Shown here: piece after piece, positions 28,155 to 35,819 of the stretch | Numbering within the stretch: the stretch's first letter is position 1 | How the letters are laid out: each line of letters begins with the position of its first letter | NCBI GenBank assembly: GCA_902574475.1 | Contig: CACGNZ010000012.1 | Span: 1-38,118, forward strand | From: an uncultured Alphaproteobacteria bacterium | GTDB lineage: Bacteria > Pseudomonadota > Alphaproteobacteria > HIMB59 > GCA-002718135 | Direction of reading: 5' to 3' | DNA: 38,118 nucleotides | Program-made: the position numbers and the translations under genes | Notes under the pieces: model-generated | Told to the model about the DNA's origin: nothing | Database searches by the model: none | What the model saw: only the letters and a program-made list of their open reading frames with translations

Positions 28155-30521
28155 TTAATGAGTACTAGTAGTATTTTGGTTATTTTTGAGTTGAGATTCG
28201 GTTAAATTTAATGGAATTACTGGTTTTGTCAAAGTATGCTCAAGAATTGAGAATGCATCAGATACTGCAATTATCTTGATACCTTTGATAACTTCTTTAT
28301 CAAATTCAGAAACTTCTCTATAATTTTCCTGAGGTATTAGAACTTTTTTAATGCCTGCTCTTCCAGCTGCATATATTTTTTCTTTTAAACCTCCGATGGG
28401 AAGTACTCGCCCTCTAAGAGTAATTTCGCCGGTCATTGCAACATCTCTTCTTATTTTATTATTAGTTAAGGATGATACTAAGGAATTAAAAATAGCAATA
28501 CCTGCACTTGGGCCATCTTTAGGTGTCGCTCCTTCAGGTACATGTATGTGAATATCATAATTTTCAAACTCCCTTGGATTTATTCCTAAACTTACAGACT
28601 TTGACTTTACATACGAAGTAGCAGCTTGAATTGATTCTCTCATTACTTCACCTAATTTACCTGTGATAGTGAGTTTTCCTTTACCTATAGATAAAATAAC
28701 CTCGACAGATAAAATTTCTCCACCTACTTCTGTCCAAGCCAAGCCATTAGTAACACCCACTAAATTCTTCTTTTCAATTTCACTTGATCTAAATTTTGCA
28801 ATACCAAGAAGATCTTGTAAGGATTTGTCATTTAATTTGATCTTTTTCATTTTTGAAGTTTCTAATTTTTTTACAGTTTTTCTACAAACTTTAGAAATTT
28901 CTTTTTCAAGATTTCTTACTCCGGCCTCTCTTGTATAATTTCTAATAATAGAGTTTAAAACTTTAGAATTGAATGAAATTTCAGATTTTTTTATTCCATG
29001 ATTTTTAATTTGTTTAGGAACTAAGTATCTTTTTGCAATTTGATTTTTTTCTTTTTCAGTGTAGCCTGGTATTCTTATAACTTCCATTCTATCAAGAAGG
29101 GCTGGAGGTATGTTAAGGGTATTAGCAGTGCATACAAACATAACATCGGAAAGATCATAATCTAATTCCAAATAATGGTCATTAAACTTACTATTTTGTT
29201 CAGGGTCAAGAACCTCTAGAAGAGCAGAAGATGGATCTCCCCTCCAATCAGAACCAAGTTTGTCAATTTCATCAAGCAATATGAGTGGGTTAGAAGATTT
29301 TGATTTTTTCATAGCTTGAATAAATCTTCCGGGCATTGAACCAATATATGTTTTTCTGTGACCTCTTATTTCAGCTTCATCCCTTACACCTCCAAGGGAC
29401 ATTCTGACAAAACTTCTTCCTGTTGAATTAGCAATGGATTTACCAAGAGAGGTCTTTCCAACACCAGGTGGTCCAACCAAACACAATATAGGGCCTTTAA
29501 GTTTATTAGTTCTTTTTTGAACCGCCAAATATTCAAGAATTCTTTCTTTAACCTTTTTTAATCCATAGTGGTCGTTCTCTAATATTGTAGATGCTTTTTT
29601 GATGTTTTGAGAAATTTGATCAGGATTATTCCATGGTATTGTCATCACCCAGTCTAAATAGTTTCTAATTACAGTTGCCTCAGCTGACATTGGGCTCATA
29701 TTTTTTAATTTTTTTATTTCAGCTGAGCATTTATCTTTAGCTTCTTTTGATAAATTATACTGGTTAACTTTCTTTTCTAGCTCAGCAATTTCATCTAAAT
29801 CTTCATTTTCTCCTAATTCCTTTTGGATAGCCTTCATTTGTTCATTTAAATAATATTCCTTCTGTGTTTTCTCCATTTGTCTTTTTACACGGCCCTTTAT
29901 TTTTTTCTCAACTTGAAACGAATCAATTTCAGATACTAAATAGCCATAAATTTTATTAAGCCTATCTTCTGGATTTGTGATTTCTAAAATTTCTTGTTTT
30001 TGAGATAAAGAAATTGAAATATTAGAAACAATTACATCAACAATTTTATCTGAGTCATTAAATGTTTTTACATTATTAATTACATCAAGAGAAACTTTTT
30101 TATTAATTTTTTGAAACTCAACAAACTGCTCAATAATGAGTTTTTGTAAAGCTCTAATATTTGCATTTTTTTTAGTTTTTTGATTAATTTCGGTAATTGA
30201 TGCAGTTATAAATTCTTTATTGAAATTTATTTTATTTACTTTTGCTCTTTGGATACCTTCCACTAAAACCTTTAGAGTTCCATCAGGAAGTTTTAAAAGC
30301 TGAATAATTTTAGCGACAGTTCCAAAAGAATATAGGTTTTCCTTGTTAGGATTATCAATTTTTGAATTCTTTTGAGAAAGTAAAAAAATTTTCTTATCAC
30401 CTGTCATAACATGGTTAAGGGCATTTACTGATTGCTCTCTTCCAACGAATAGGGGGGCAACCATATTAGGAAAAACCACTATATCTCTAAGTGGAAGAAC
30501 GGGGATCTGATTTTTTACCAT
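28155..30521 (-). CDS. lon: ATP-dependent protease Lon
   Basis: Cytoplasmic AAA+ serine protease that degrades misfolded and regulatory proteins. 788 residues (E. coli 784). N-terminal substrate domain (PVLPLRDIVVFPNMVAPLFVGR), coiled-coil region near 200-275, AAA+ module with Walker A GPPGVGKT at 350-357 and ILLDEIDKLG, and the protease domain with catalytic Ser672 (DGPSAGIA) and Lys713 (GGLKEKI), at the spacing of the family. ATG at 30521; 30 bases downstream of clpX. Confidence 0.97.
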   Translation of the reverse strand: MVKNQIPVLPLRDIVVFPNMVAPLFVGREQSVNALNHVMTGDKKIFLLSQKNSKIDNPNKENLYSFGTVAKIIQLLKLPDGTLKVLVEGIQRAKVNKINFNKEFITASITEINQKTKKNANIRALQKLIIEQFVEFQKINKKVSLDVINNVKTFNDSDKIVDVIVSNISISLSQKQEILEITNPEDRLNKIYGYLVSEIDSFQVEKKIKGRVKRQMEKTQKEYYLNEQMKAIQKELGENEDLDEIAELEKKVNQYNLSKEAKDKCSAEIKKLKNMSPMSAEATVIRNYLDWVMTIPWNNPDQISQNIKKASTILENDHYGLKKVKERILEYLAVQKRTNKLKGPILCLVGPPGVGKTSLGKSIANSTGRSFVRMSLGGVRDEAEIRGHRKTYIGSMPGRFIQAMKKSKSSNPLILLDEIDKLGSDWRGDPSSALLEVLDPEQNSKFNDHYLELDYDLSDVMFVCTANTLNIPPALLDRMEVIRIPGYTEKEKNQIAKRYLVPKQIKNHGIKKSEISFNSKVLNSIIRNYTREAGVRNLEKEISKVCRKTVKKLETSKMKKIKLNDKSLQDLLGIAKFRSSEIEKKNLVGVTNGLAWTEVGGEILSVEVILSIGKGKLTITGKLGEVMRESIQAATSYVKSKSVSLGINPREFENYDIHIHVPEGATPKDGPSAGIAIFNSLVSSLTNNKIRRDVAMTGEITLRGRVLPIGGLKEKIYAAGRAGIKKVLIPQENYREVSEFDKEVIKGIKIIAVSDAFSILEHTLTKPVIPLNLTESQLKNNQNTTSTH

Positions 30522-30551
30522 ATTTAATAAATGTCTATATATTAATTAAAT

Positions 30552-31817
30552 TCAAGAGTTATTAGTCATTAATTTTTGACTATTTTCTTTATTTGAATAA
30601 ATTAAAATTGGATCAGTTTTTTTTGTGATTACATCTTTATTTATCACTACTTTATATAAATCTTTTTGATCTGGAACTTTATACATAAGATCCATTAGTG
30701 AGTCCTCTATTATTGATCTTAATCCTCTAGCGCCAGTATTTTGAGATACTGCTAACTTTGCAATTTCTTTTAAAGCATCTTCTTTAATTTCCAATTTAAC
30801 CCCATCCATTTTCATGAGAGATTCAAATTGCTTTACGATAGCATTTTTTGGCTGAGTCATTATTCGAATTAGCATATCTTCATCAAGTTCACTCAAAGTG
30901 GTAATTACTGGTAGTCTTCCAATAAATTCAGGTATCATTCCAAATTTTAATAAATCTTGATTCTCTAGTTTTTTAAGTGATGCTCCAACAGTTTTGTTAG
31001 GTTCTAAATCTAATTTAGAATTAAAACCTATTGCTGTTCCTTTTAAGCGATAATTTATAATTTCCTCTAAACCTGAAAATGCCCCTCCACATATGAAGAG
31101 TATGTTAGAAGTGTCAACTTGTAAAAATTCTTGTTGGGGATGCTTCCTTCCCCCTTGTGGTGGGACACTAGCAATAGTTCCTTCCATAATTTTAAGGAGA
31201 GCTTGTTGAACACCTTCTCCAGAAACATCTCTTGTTATTGAAGGATTATCACTTTTTCTTCCAATTTTATCAATTTCATCAATATAAACTATTCCTTTTT
31301 GTGCACGTTCAACATTGTAGTCAGATGCTTGTAGTAGTTTAAGAATAATATTTTCTACATCTTCTCCAACATATCCTGCTTCAGTTAAACTCGTTGCATC
31401 AGCGACTGTAAAAGGAACATCTAATATTTTTGCTAATGTTTGAGCTAATAATGTTTTACCTGTTCCTGTTGGGCCAACTAAAAGAATATTTGATTTTGAT
31501 ATTTCGATATTATCATTTTCTAAATTAGAAGATAATCTTTTATAGTGATTGTAAACAGCTACCGAGAGTATTTTTTTTGAATCTTTCTGGCCAATTACAT
31601 AATCATTTAAAAATTTATTAATTTCTGAGGGCTTTGGTATATCTTTTTTAATTTTGAATTTATTATTTTTGTTATCCTCTTTAATTATGTCCATACATAA
31701 TTCTACGCATTCATCACACACAAAGACAGTTGGGCCAGCAATTAACTTTTTAACTTCTTTCTGATTTTTGCCACAAAAAGAACAAAACAATGAATCTTTA
31801 TCGTTTTTTTTATTCAT
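30552..31817 (-). CDS. clpX: ATP-dependent Clp protease ATP-binding subunit ClpX
   Basis: AAA+ unfoldase that feeds ClpP. 421 residues. Zinc-binding domain C12, C15, C34, C37; Walker A GPTGTGKT at 115-122; Walker [12 protein letters not shown] at 176-186; and the ClpP-docking IGF loop at 263-265. Pore loop GYVGEDVE at 148-155. The ATG shares one base with the clpP stop (TAATG), matching the functional pairing. Confidence 0.97.
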   Translation of the reverse strand: MNKKNDKDSLFCSFCGKNQKEVKKLIAGPTVFVCDECVELCMDIIKEDNKNNKFKIKKDIPKPSEINKFLNDYVIGQKDSKKILSVAVYNHYKRLSSNLENDNIEISKSNILLVGPTGTGKTLLAQTLAKILDVPFTVADATSLTEAGYVGEDVENIILKLLQASDYNVERAQKGIVYIDEIDKIGRKSDNPSITRDVSGEGVQQALLKIMEGTIASVPPQGGRKHPQQEFLQVDTSNILFICGGAFSGLEEIINYRLKGTAIGFNSKLDLEPNKTVGASLKKLENQDLLKFGMIPEFIGRLPVITTLSELDEDMLIRIMTQPKNAIVKQFESLMKMDGVKLEIKEDALKEIAKLAVSQNTGARGLRSIIEDSLMDLMYKVPDQKDLYKVVINKDVITKKTDPILIYSNKENSQKLMTNNS

Positions 31818-32428
31818 TATTTCCTACCCTTCACAACTTTATCAATTAAACCAAATTTAATTGCTTCATCAGCAGAGAAATACTTATCTCTTTCCATGAT
31901 ACTTGAAATTTCTGATAATTTCTTTCCTGTATGTTTTGAGTAAATTTCATTTAATTTCAATTTTGTTTTTTTAATCTCATTAGTTTGAATTTCAATATCT
32001 GTAACTTGCCCTTGCATACCACCACTAGGTTGATGAACCATTATTCTTGAATTTGGAAGAGAAAATCTCATTCCTTTTTCACCAGCAGTTAAAAGAAGGG
32101 AGCCTGCTGATGCTGCCTGCCCAATACAAATAGTCATAATTTTCGAAGAAACATATTGCATAGTATCGTAAATTGCTAATCCTGACCAAACAATACCTCC
32201 AGGAGAATTAATATAAAAAGAGATTTCTTTTTTTGGATTTTCAGACTCTAGAAATAATATTTGTGCACAAATTAGACTTGCAATGTTATCGTCAATTGGA
32301 CCAGTTAGAAAGATTATTCTTTCTTTTAACAATCTCGAGTAGATGTCATAAGATCTTTCGCCCCTTGATGATTGCTCAACAACCATTGGAATTAAGTTAT
32401 TTGTAAAATTATCTATCGGATCTTTCAT
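31817..32428 (-). CDS. clpP: ATP-dependent Clp protease proteolytic subunit
   Basis: Serine peptidase forming the double-ring chamber. 203 residues with a short N-terminal propeptide-like region. The catalytic triad is Ser107 (GQAASAG), His132 (MVHQPSGG) and Asp181 (ERDKYFSA); their spacing (25 and 49) is identical to the E. coli enzyme. The ATG overlaps the tig stop by four bases (ATGA). Confidence 0.97.
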   Translation of the reverse strand: MKDPIDNFTNNLIPMVVEQSSRGERSYDIYSRLLKERIIFLTGPIDDNIASLICAQILFLESENPKKEISFYINSPGGIVWSGLAIYDTMQYVSSKIMTICIGQAASAGSLLLTAGEKGMRFSLPNSRIMVHQPSGGMQGQVTDIEIQTNEIKKTKLKLNEIYSKHTGKKLSEISSIMERDKYFSADEAIKFGLIDKVVKGRK

Positions 32429-33777
32429 TTTTTTATATCTTTAATATCAAATGTTTTAACTTCAAGTTTTTTGTAAGCATCTTCATTTAATTTTATAACA
32501 TTTGTTTTCGATTTGGAAATAATTGAATCGATTACTTTTTGTTCGATAAGAGGTGCTCGAATTGTATCCAGTGATGATGGATTTTTTTCAAAATATTCCA
32601 TAATCTGCTTTTCTTGACCAGGATATTGCTTAGAATATTCCAATATACCTTTGTTAATTTCTTCTTGAGATAAAATAACTTTTTCTTCTGAGGCGATATG
32701 TTGCATTAATATACCAAGCTTAACTCTTCTTTCTGAAATTTTTTTATATCTTTTTTTAAGATCGTCGTCTTTTAATAGCTTGTCATCCTCATCTAAACTA
32801 CCTTCTTTTTTAGCCTGCTCTAAACGATTCCATATTTGATTAAAATCATCTTCTAAAATTCCATCAGGTAGATCAAATTTATAACTATTATCCAAAAGAT
32901 CCATCAATTCTTTTTTTTCTATTTGTTTTATGCCTTGTTCATATTGATTTTTGATATTGCTTACCAAAAAATCTTTAAGTTCTTTTTCTGTTTTGAATCC
33001 ATTCTTATCCAAAAACTCTTTTGTAAGTTCAAATTTAATTTTTTCTTCAATAGATATAATTTTAAAATTAAAAATTGTTTTATTAAATTTATCATCTTTA
33101 AGAATTTTAGATAAATTTAATTTTATTTCTAATTCATCACCAACTTTTACTTTTTTAGAAATCAATTCCTTATTTAAGTTTGGAAGTATTCCGTCATCAA
33201 ATTCTAAATCAATAGGAAAATTTTTTTGAGATTTTAAATATTCTGGAAGGTCTTCTTGAGAAGATTCAAAATTAACAATAACCTTATCAGTATTTTTAAT
33301 TATTCGGGAACTGTCAATTTTTTTAAAGTTTTTTTGAGAAGCAATAAAACTCTTAAATTGATTTTCCTCTGCTTTTTTGCTTAATTCAATTTCATATTTA
33401 TTTATTTTAAGATCTTTAAAATCTTTGAGTTTAATTTCAGGTTTTAAATCAAATTTTAAATTTATAGTTATGGGTTTATTTTTTTCATAGCTAATCAGCT
33501 CGATCTTAGGAGCTCTAAAAAGTGAGAAATTTTTTTCATCAATTAATTTTTTTGTATTTGTATCAATTACTTTTTGAATAACTTCATTTAACACATTGTC
33601 TTCATATTTTTTTTTGACAATATTTAATGGTGCTTTTCCCTTTCTAAAACCAGGAATATTTACTGTAGGCATTATTTGAGTTATTTTATTATCTACTTCA
33701 GTATCAATTTCTTCATAAGGAATTTCTAATGAGTATTCTTTGAAAAGCTTTGTAGATTTTATTTCTTTAATATTCAT
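32425..33777 (-). CDS. tig: Trigger factor
   Basis: Ribosome-bound chaperone. 450 residues. The ribosome-docking motif GFRKGKAP is at 43-50 exactly as in E. coli. The middle FKBP-like domain (about 150-240) is recognisable only by position and short motifs ([29 protein letters not shown]); typical FKBP Gly/Phe residues are lost, so prolyl isomerase activity is doubtful. The C-terminal helical arms follow. The ATG lies only 16 bases after the tRNA-Leu CCA end and has no Shine-Dalgarno. Confidence 0.93.
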   Translation of the reverse strand: MNIKEIKSTKLFKEYSLEIPYEEIDTEVDNKITQIMPTVNIPGFRKGKAPLNIVKKKYEDNVLNEVIQKVIDTNTKKLIDEKNFSLFRAPKIELISYEKNKPITINLKFDLKPEIKLKDFKDLKINKYEIELSKKAEENQFKSFIASQKNFKKIDSSRIIKNTDKVIVNFESSQEDLPEYLKSQKNFPIDLEFDDGILPNLNKELISKKVKVGDELEIKLNLSKILKDDKFNKTIFNFKIISIEEKIKFELTKEFLDKNGFKTEKELKDFLVSNIKNQYEQGIKQIEKKELMDLLDNSYKFDLPDGILEDDFNQIWNRLEQAKKEGSLDEDDKLLKDDDLKKRYKKISERRVKLGILMQHIASEEKVILSQEEINKGILEYSKQYPGQEKQIMEYFEKNPSSLDTIRAPLIEQKVIDSIISKSKTNVIKLNEDAYKKLEVKTFDIKDIKK

Positions 33778-33793
33778 ATTTTTTCAAACCTAA

Positions 33794-33878
33794 TGGTAGG
33801 CCGGAAAGGACTTGAACCTTCACACCTCGCGGCACTAGAACCTAAATCTAGCGTGTCTACCAATTCCACCACCGGCCC
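33794..33878 (-). tRNA. tRNA-Leu (UAG)
   Basis: An 85-base class II tRNA with long variable arm and encoded CCA. Acceptor GGGCCGG pairs with CCGGCCU, the D arm contains GGUGGAAUUGGUAGACACG, the anticodon stem CUAGA/UCUAG encloses UUUAGGU (anticodon UAG), and the T arm is AAGGUUCAAGUCCUU. Located directly upstream of tig on the same strand. Confidence 0.97.
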
Positions 33879-33945
33879 ATATTATTATTAGCCTTTTATG
33901 TACAATAAATTAAAAAACAATAGAGAAAGTTAACTTAAGAGAAAA

Positions 33946-34023
33946 TGGGGCGAACGATGGGATTCGAACCCACGGCATCAGGCACCACAAGCCTGCGCTC
34001 TAACCAACTGAGCTACGCTCGCC
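33946..34023 (-). tRNA. tRNA-His (GUG) with encoded G-1
   Basis: Cloverleaf with acceptor GCGAGCG/CGUUCGC, D stem GCUC/GAGC, anticodon stem CAGGC/GCCUG around UUGUGGU (anticodon GUG), T arm GUGGG-UUCGAAU-CCCAU and encoded CCA. The base before the acceptor is G (position -1, at 34023) and the discriminator is C73 (33949), so the ancestral G-1:C73 identity pair is present in the gene. First gene of the long minus-strand block. Confidence 0.97.
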
Positions 34024-34075
34024 ATATAACTTAATTAAAAGTTTAATTTTTATATTAAATCGCTATATCAAAAAT

Positions 34076-35233
34076 ATGGAAGTTTCAAAAAGAATATTTA
34101 ACTTAGAAACAGAAACAGCATTCTCTATTCTTGCAAAAGCAAATAATTTAGCAGCTAAAGGTAAAGATATTATTAACTTAGGAATAGGACAACCTGATTT
34201 TCCTACGCCAATAAATATTCAGGAAGCTGCTATTAAAGCAATCAAGGATGGATATCACGGTTATACTCCATCAAATGGAATATCTGAATTACGAGAAGGA
34301 ATTTCAGAACTAGTATTCAACAAATACAAAGCTAATATTAAACCAGAAAATGTTTTAATAACACCAGGTGGTAAACCGGTAATTTTTATTTCAGCATTAT
34401 TATTAGGTAGTGAAGAAAGAGAAATAATTTTTCCTGACCCTGGTTTTCCAATTTATAGATCCATGATTAAATATAGTGGTGCAAAAGCTGTTCCACTAAA
34501 GCTTTCAGAAAATGATAACTTCGAAATTAATACTGAACAATTAAAAGAATTAATTTCTGATAAAACAAGTTTGATAATCATAAATAATCCAAATAATCCA
34601 ACGGGATCATACATGAATAAGAAAAAAATTACTGATCTTGTTAATTTATTAGAGCAGTATCCAAAAGTCTCCATTTTAAGTGATGAAATTTATAGTAATA
34701 TTATTTTTAATAATGAACAAATGCCATCATTATTAGAATACGAAAGTATAAGAGATAGATTAATAGTTCTTGAAGGATGGAGCAAAACATATTGCATGAC
34801 TGGATGGAGATTAGGTTGGAGTATATGGCCAGATAATTTAATTGAACATGCGAATAAAATATGTGTAAATTACAATTCCTGCGCTACTTCAATTTCGCAA
34901 TATGCAGGATTAGAAGCAATTAAAGGTTCACAGGAAGAAATTACAAAAATTGTTAGTGAATTTCAAGAAAGAAAAGAATACGTTTTCAATGAATTAAATA
35001 AATTAGATAAAATATCATGTTTTGAACCAGGTGGTGCTTTTTATGCATTTCCTAATATTTCAAAAACTGGATTGAGCGGAAATCAGTTTTCAGAAATAGC
35101 ACTTGAAGAAAAAGGTGTTGCATTAGTTCCAGGTTCAAGTTTTGGTGATAATGCTAGTGAATTTGTTAGAATAAGTTTTGCTAATTCGCTAGAAAACATT
35201 AAAGAAGCAATTAAAAGATTATCTACAATATGA
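34076..35233 (+). CDS. Pyridoxal-phosphate-dependent aminotransferase, class I/II
   Basis: Fold-type I aminotransferase of 385 residues, in the AspC-like/aromatic aminotransferase group. Visible: substrate-side [12 protein letters not shown] (34-45), [13 protein letters not shown] (62-73), NNPNNPTG (170-177, PLP contact Asn), LSDEIYSN (201-208, Asp203 and Tyr206), the Schiff-base Lys237 in [15 protein letters not shown], and the C-terminal FVRISFANS with the carboxylate-binding Arg. Exact substrate cannot be read from sequence; an amino acid:2-oxoglutarate reaction is likely. It overlaps glnB by four bases (ATGA), so it may share nitrogen regulation. First gene after the divergent 52-base gap from tRNA-His. 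Confidence 0.9.
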   Translation: MEVSKRIFNLETETAFSILAKANNLAAKGKDIINLGIGQPDFPTPINIQEAAIKAIKDGYHGYTPSNGISELREGISELVFNKYKANIKPENVLITPGGKPVIFISALLLGSEEREIIFPDPGFPIYRSMIKYSGAKAVPLKLSENDNFEINTEQLKELISDKTSLIIINNPNNPTGSYMNKKKITDLVNLLEQYPKVSILSDEIYSNIIFNNEQMPSLLEYESIRDRLIVLEGWSKTYCMTGWRLGWSIWPDNLIEHANKICVNYNSCATSISQYAGLEAIKGSQEEITKIVSEFQERKEYVFNELNKLDKISCFEPGGAFYAFPNISKTGLSGNQFSEIALEEKGVALVPGSSFGDNASEFVRISFANSLENIKEAIKRLSTI

Positions 35234-35571
35234 AAAAAATAGAAGCAATCATTAAACCTTTTAAACTTTCTCAAGTAAAAGAAGCTCTCCATGAAATTGG
35301 AATATCTGGAATGACTTTAATTGACGTTAAGGGTTTCGGAAGACAACGGGGATCGACTGGTGGCATGGATGCTAATGATGCATATGATGATGAATTTTTA
35401 GCCAAAATGAAATTAGAGGTAATTGTTGAAGATAATCAAGTAGATCAAGTTATAGAATCAATAAAATCTAGCGCATACTCTGGAAAAATTGGAGATGGTA
35501 AGATTTTTGTATCCAATATAGAGCAAGTAATAAGAATAAGGACTGGTGAAAAAGACAGTGATGCTGTCTAA
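35230..35571 (+). CDS. glnB: PII family nitrogen regulatory protein with divergent T-loop
   Basis: PII trimer proteins bind ATP/ADP and 2-oxoglutarate and report nitrogen status to glutamine synthetase, transporters and kinases. The 113-residue protein keeps [29 protein letters not shown] (33-41), KIGDGKIFV and the C-terminal VIRIRTGE, so nucleotide and 2-oxoglutarate sites look intact (Gln39 present). The T-loop reads [15 protein letters not shown] (42-56) instead of the usual HTELYRGAEYVVDF; it is one residue longer and the uridylylated-Tyr motif YRGAEY is gone, although Tyr52 lies close to the position of Tyr51. Interaction with usual partners may therefore differ. A hairpin overlaps its stop codon. 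Confidence 0.92.
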   Translation: MKKIEAIIKPFKLSQVKEALHEIGISGMTLIDVKGFGRQRGSTGGMDANDAYDDEFLAKMKLEVIVEDNQVDQVIESIKSSAYSGKIGDGKIFVSNIEQVIRIRTGEKDSDAV

Positions 35572-35590
35572 TTTTTCTTTACTTTTTTTT
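35553..35590 (+). terminator. Likely intrinsic terminator overlapping the glnB stop
   Basis: AGACAG (35553-35558) and CTGTCT (35564-35569) form a six-base-pair stem with a five-base loop. They encode the last codons of glnB. A run of five T follows (35572-35576) and a second run of eight T at 35583-35590. This probably ends most aminotransferase-glnB transcripts, so glnA would depend mainly on its own promoter. The stem is short, so some read-through is possible. Confidence 0.5.
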
Positions 35591-35612
35591 AAAAGCAAGT
35601 AATTAATCTATA

Positions 35613-35662
35613 ATCGTTCAACTCTTTTAGAGTCGGAAGTAGGCATTGTGCCGAAGGAACGC
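35613..35662 (+). ncRNA. Glutamine riboswitch aptamer, copy 1 (glnA RNA motif)
   Basis: Matches the conserved core of the glnA-motif glutamine aptamer: AUCGUUCA (35613-35620), a small hairpin (ACUC/GAGU region 35621-35633), the core CGGAAGUAGG (35634-35643), a GGC/GCC hairpin (35642-35652) and CGAAGGAACGC (35652-35662). P1 is CGUUC (35615-35619) with GAACG (35657-35661). It sits 158 bases before the glnA start and 16 bases from a second copy. The family binds L-glutamine and typically lowers glnA expression. Confidence 0.88.
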
Positions 35663-35677
35663 ATGCAAAAGTTATAA

Positions 35678-35733
35678 ATCGTTCAACCTATTTTTTTATA
35701 GGTCGGAAGTAAGCCCAAAGCTGAAGGAACGCG
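35678..35733 (+). ncRNA. Glutamine riboswitch aptamer, copy 2 (glnA RNA motif)
   Basis: Second tandem copy with the same conserved blocks: AUCGUUCA (35678-35685), hairpin ACCUAU/AUAGGU (35686-35703), core CGGAAGUAAGC (35704-35714), hairpin AGC/GCU, and GAAGGAACGC (35723-35732). P1 CGUUC (35680-35684) pairs with GAACG (35727-35731). The hairpin stems differ in sequence from copy 1 but keep pairing, which is covariation evidence for the structure inside one locus. Confidence 0.88.
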
Positions 35734-35772
35734 CATCAAAAGCAGATTTCATAACTAGAGCATGATTTAACC

Positions 35773-35799
35773 GGGTAACGCTGGATAGCATACCCTTTT
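35773..35799 (+). promoter_or_regulatory. Hairpin with short T-run between riboswitch and glnA (candidate expression platform)
   Basis: GGGTA (35773-35777) pairs with TACCC (35791-35795), and inner GCT (35780-35782) with AGC (35787-35789); four T follow (35796-35799). It lies between the second aptamer and the AAGGAG Shine-Dalgarno at 35808-35813. It could be a weak terminator or a translation-control hairpin. How glutamine binding would change it cannot be told by eye. Confidence 0.45.
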
Positions 35800-35819
35800 G
35801 TTGAAGTAAGGAGATAGAT

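Noticed and set aside
35609-35614. Perfect TATAAT as the glnA -10 element
   Set aside because: Transcription would start near 35621, inside aptamer 1, removing the 5' strand of its P1 helix; there is also no good -35 at 16-18 bases. It may still give a minor transcript with only aptamer 2, but I do not call it the promoter.
35572-35819. Sigma-54 promoter or NtrC sites upstream of glnA
   Set aside because: I searched by eye for TGGCAC-N5-TTGC-like sequences and saw none; the interval is accounted for by the terminator, aptamers and hairpin.
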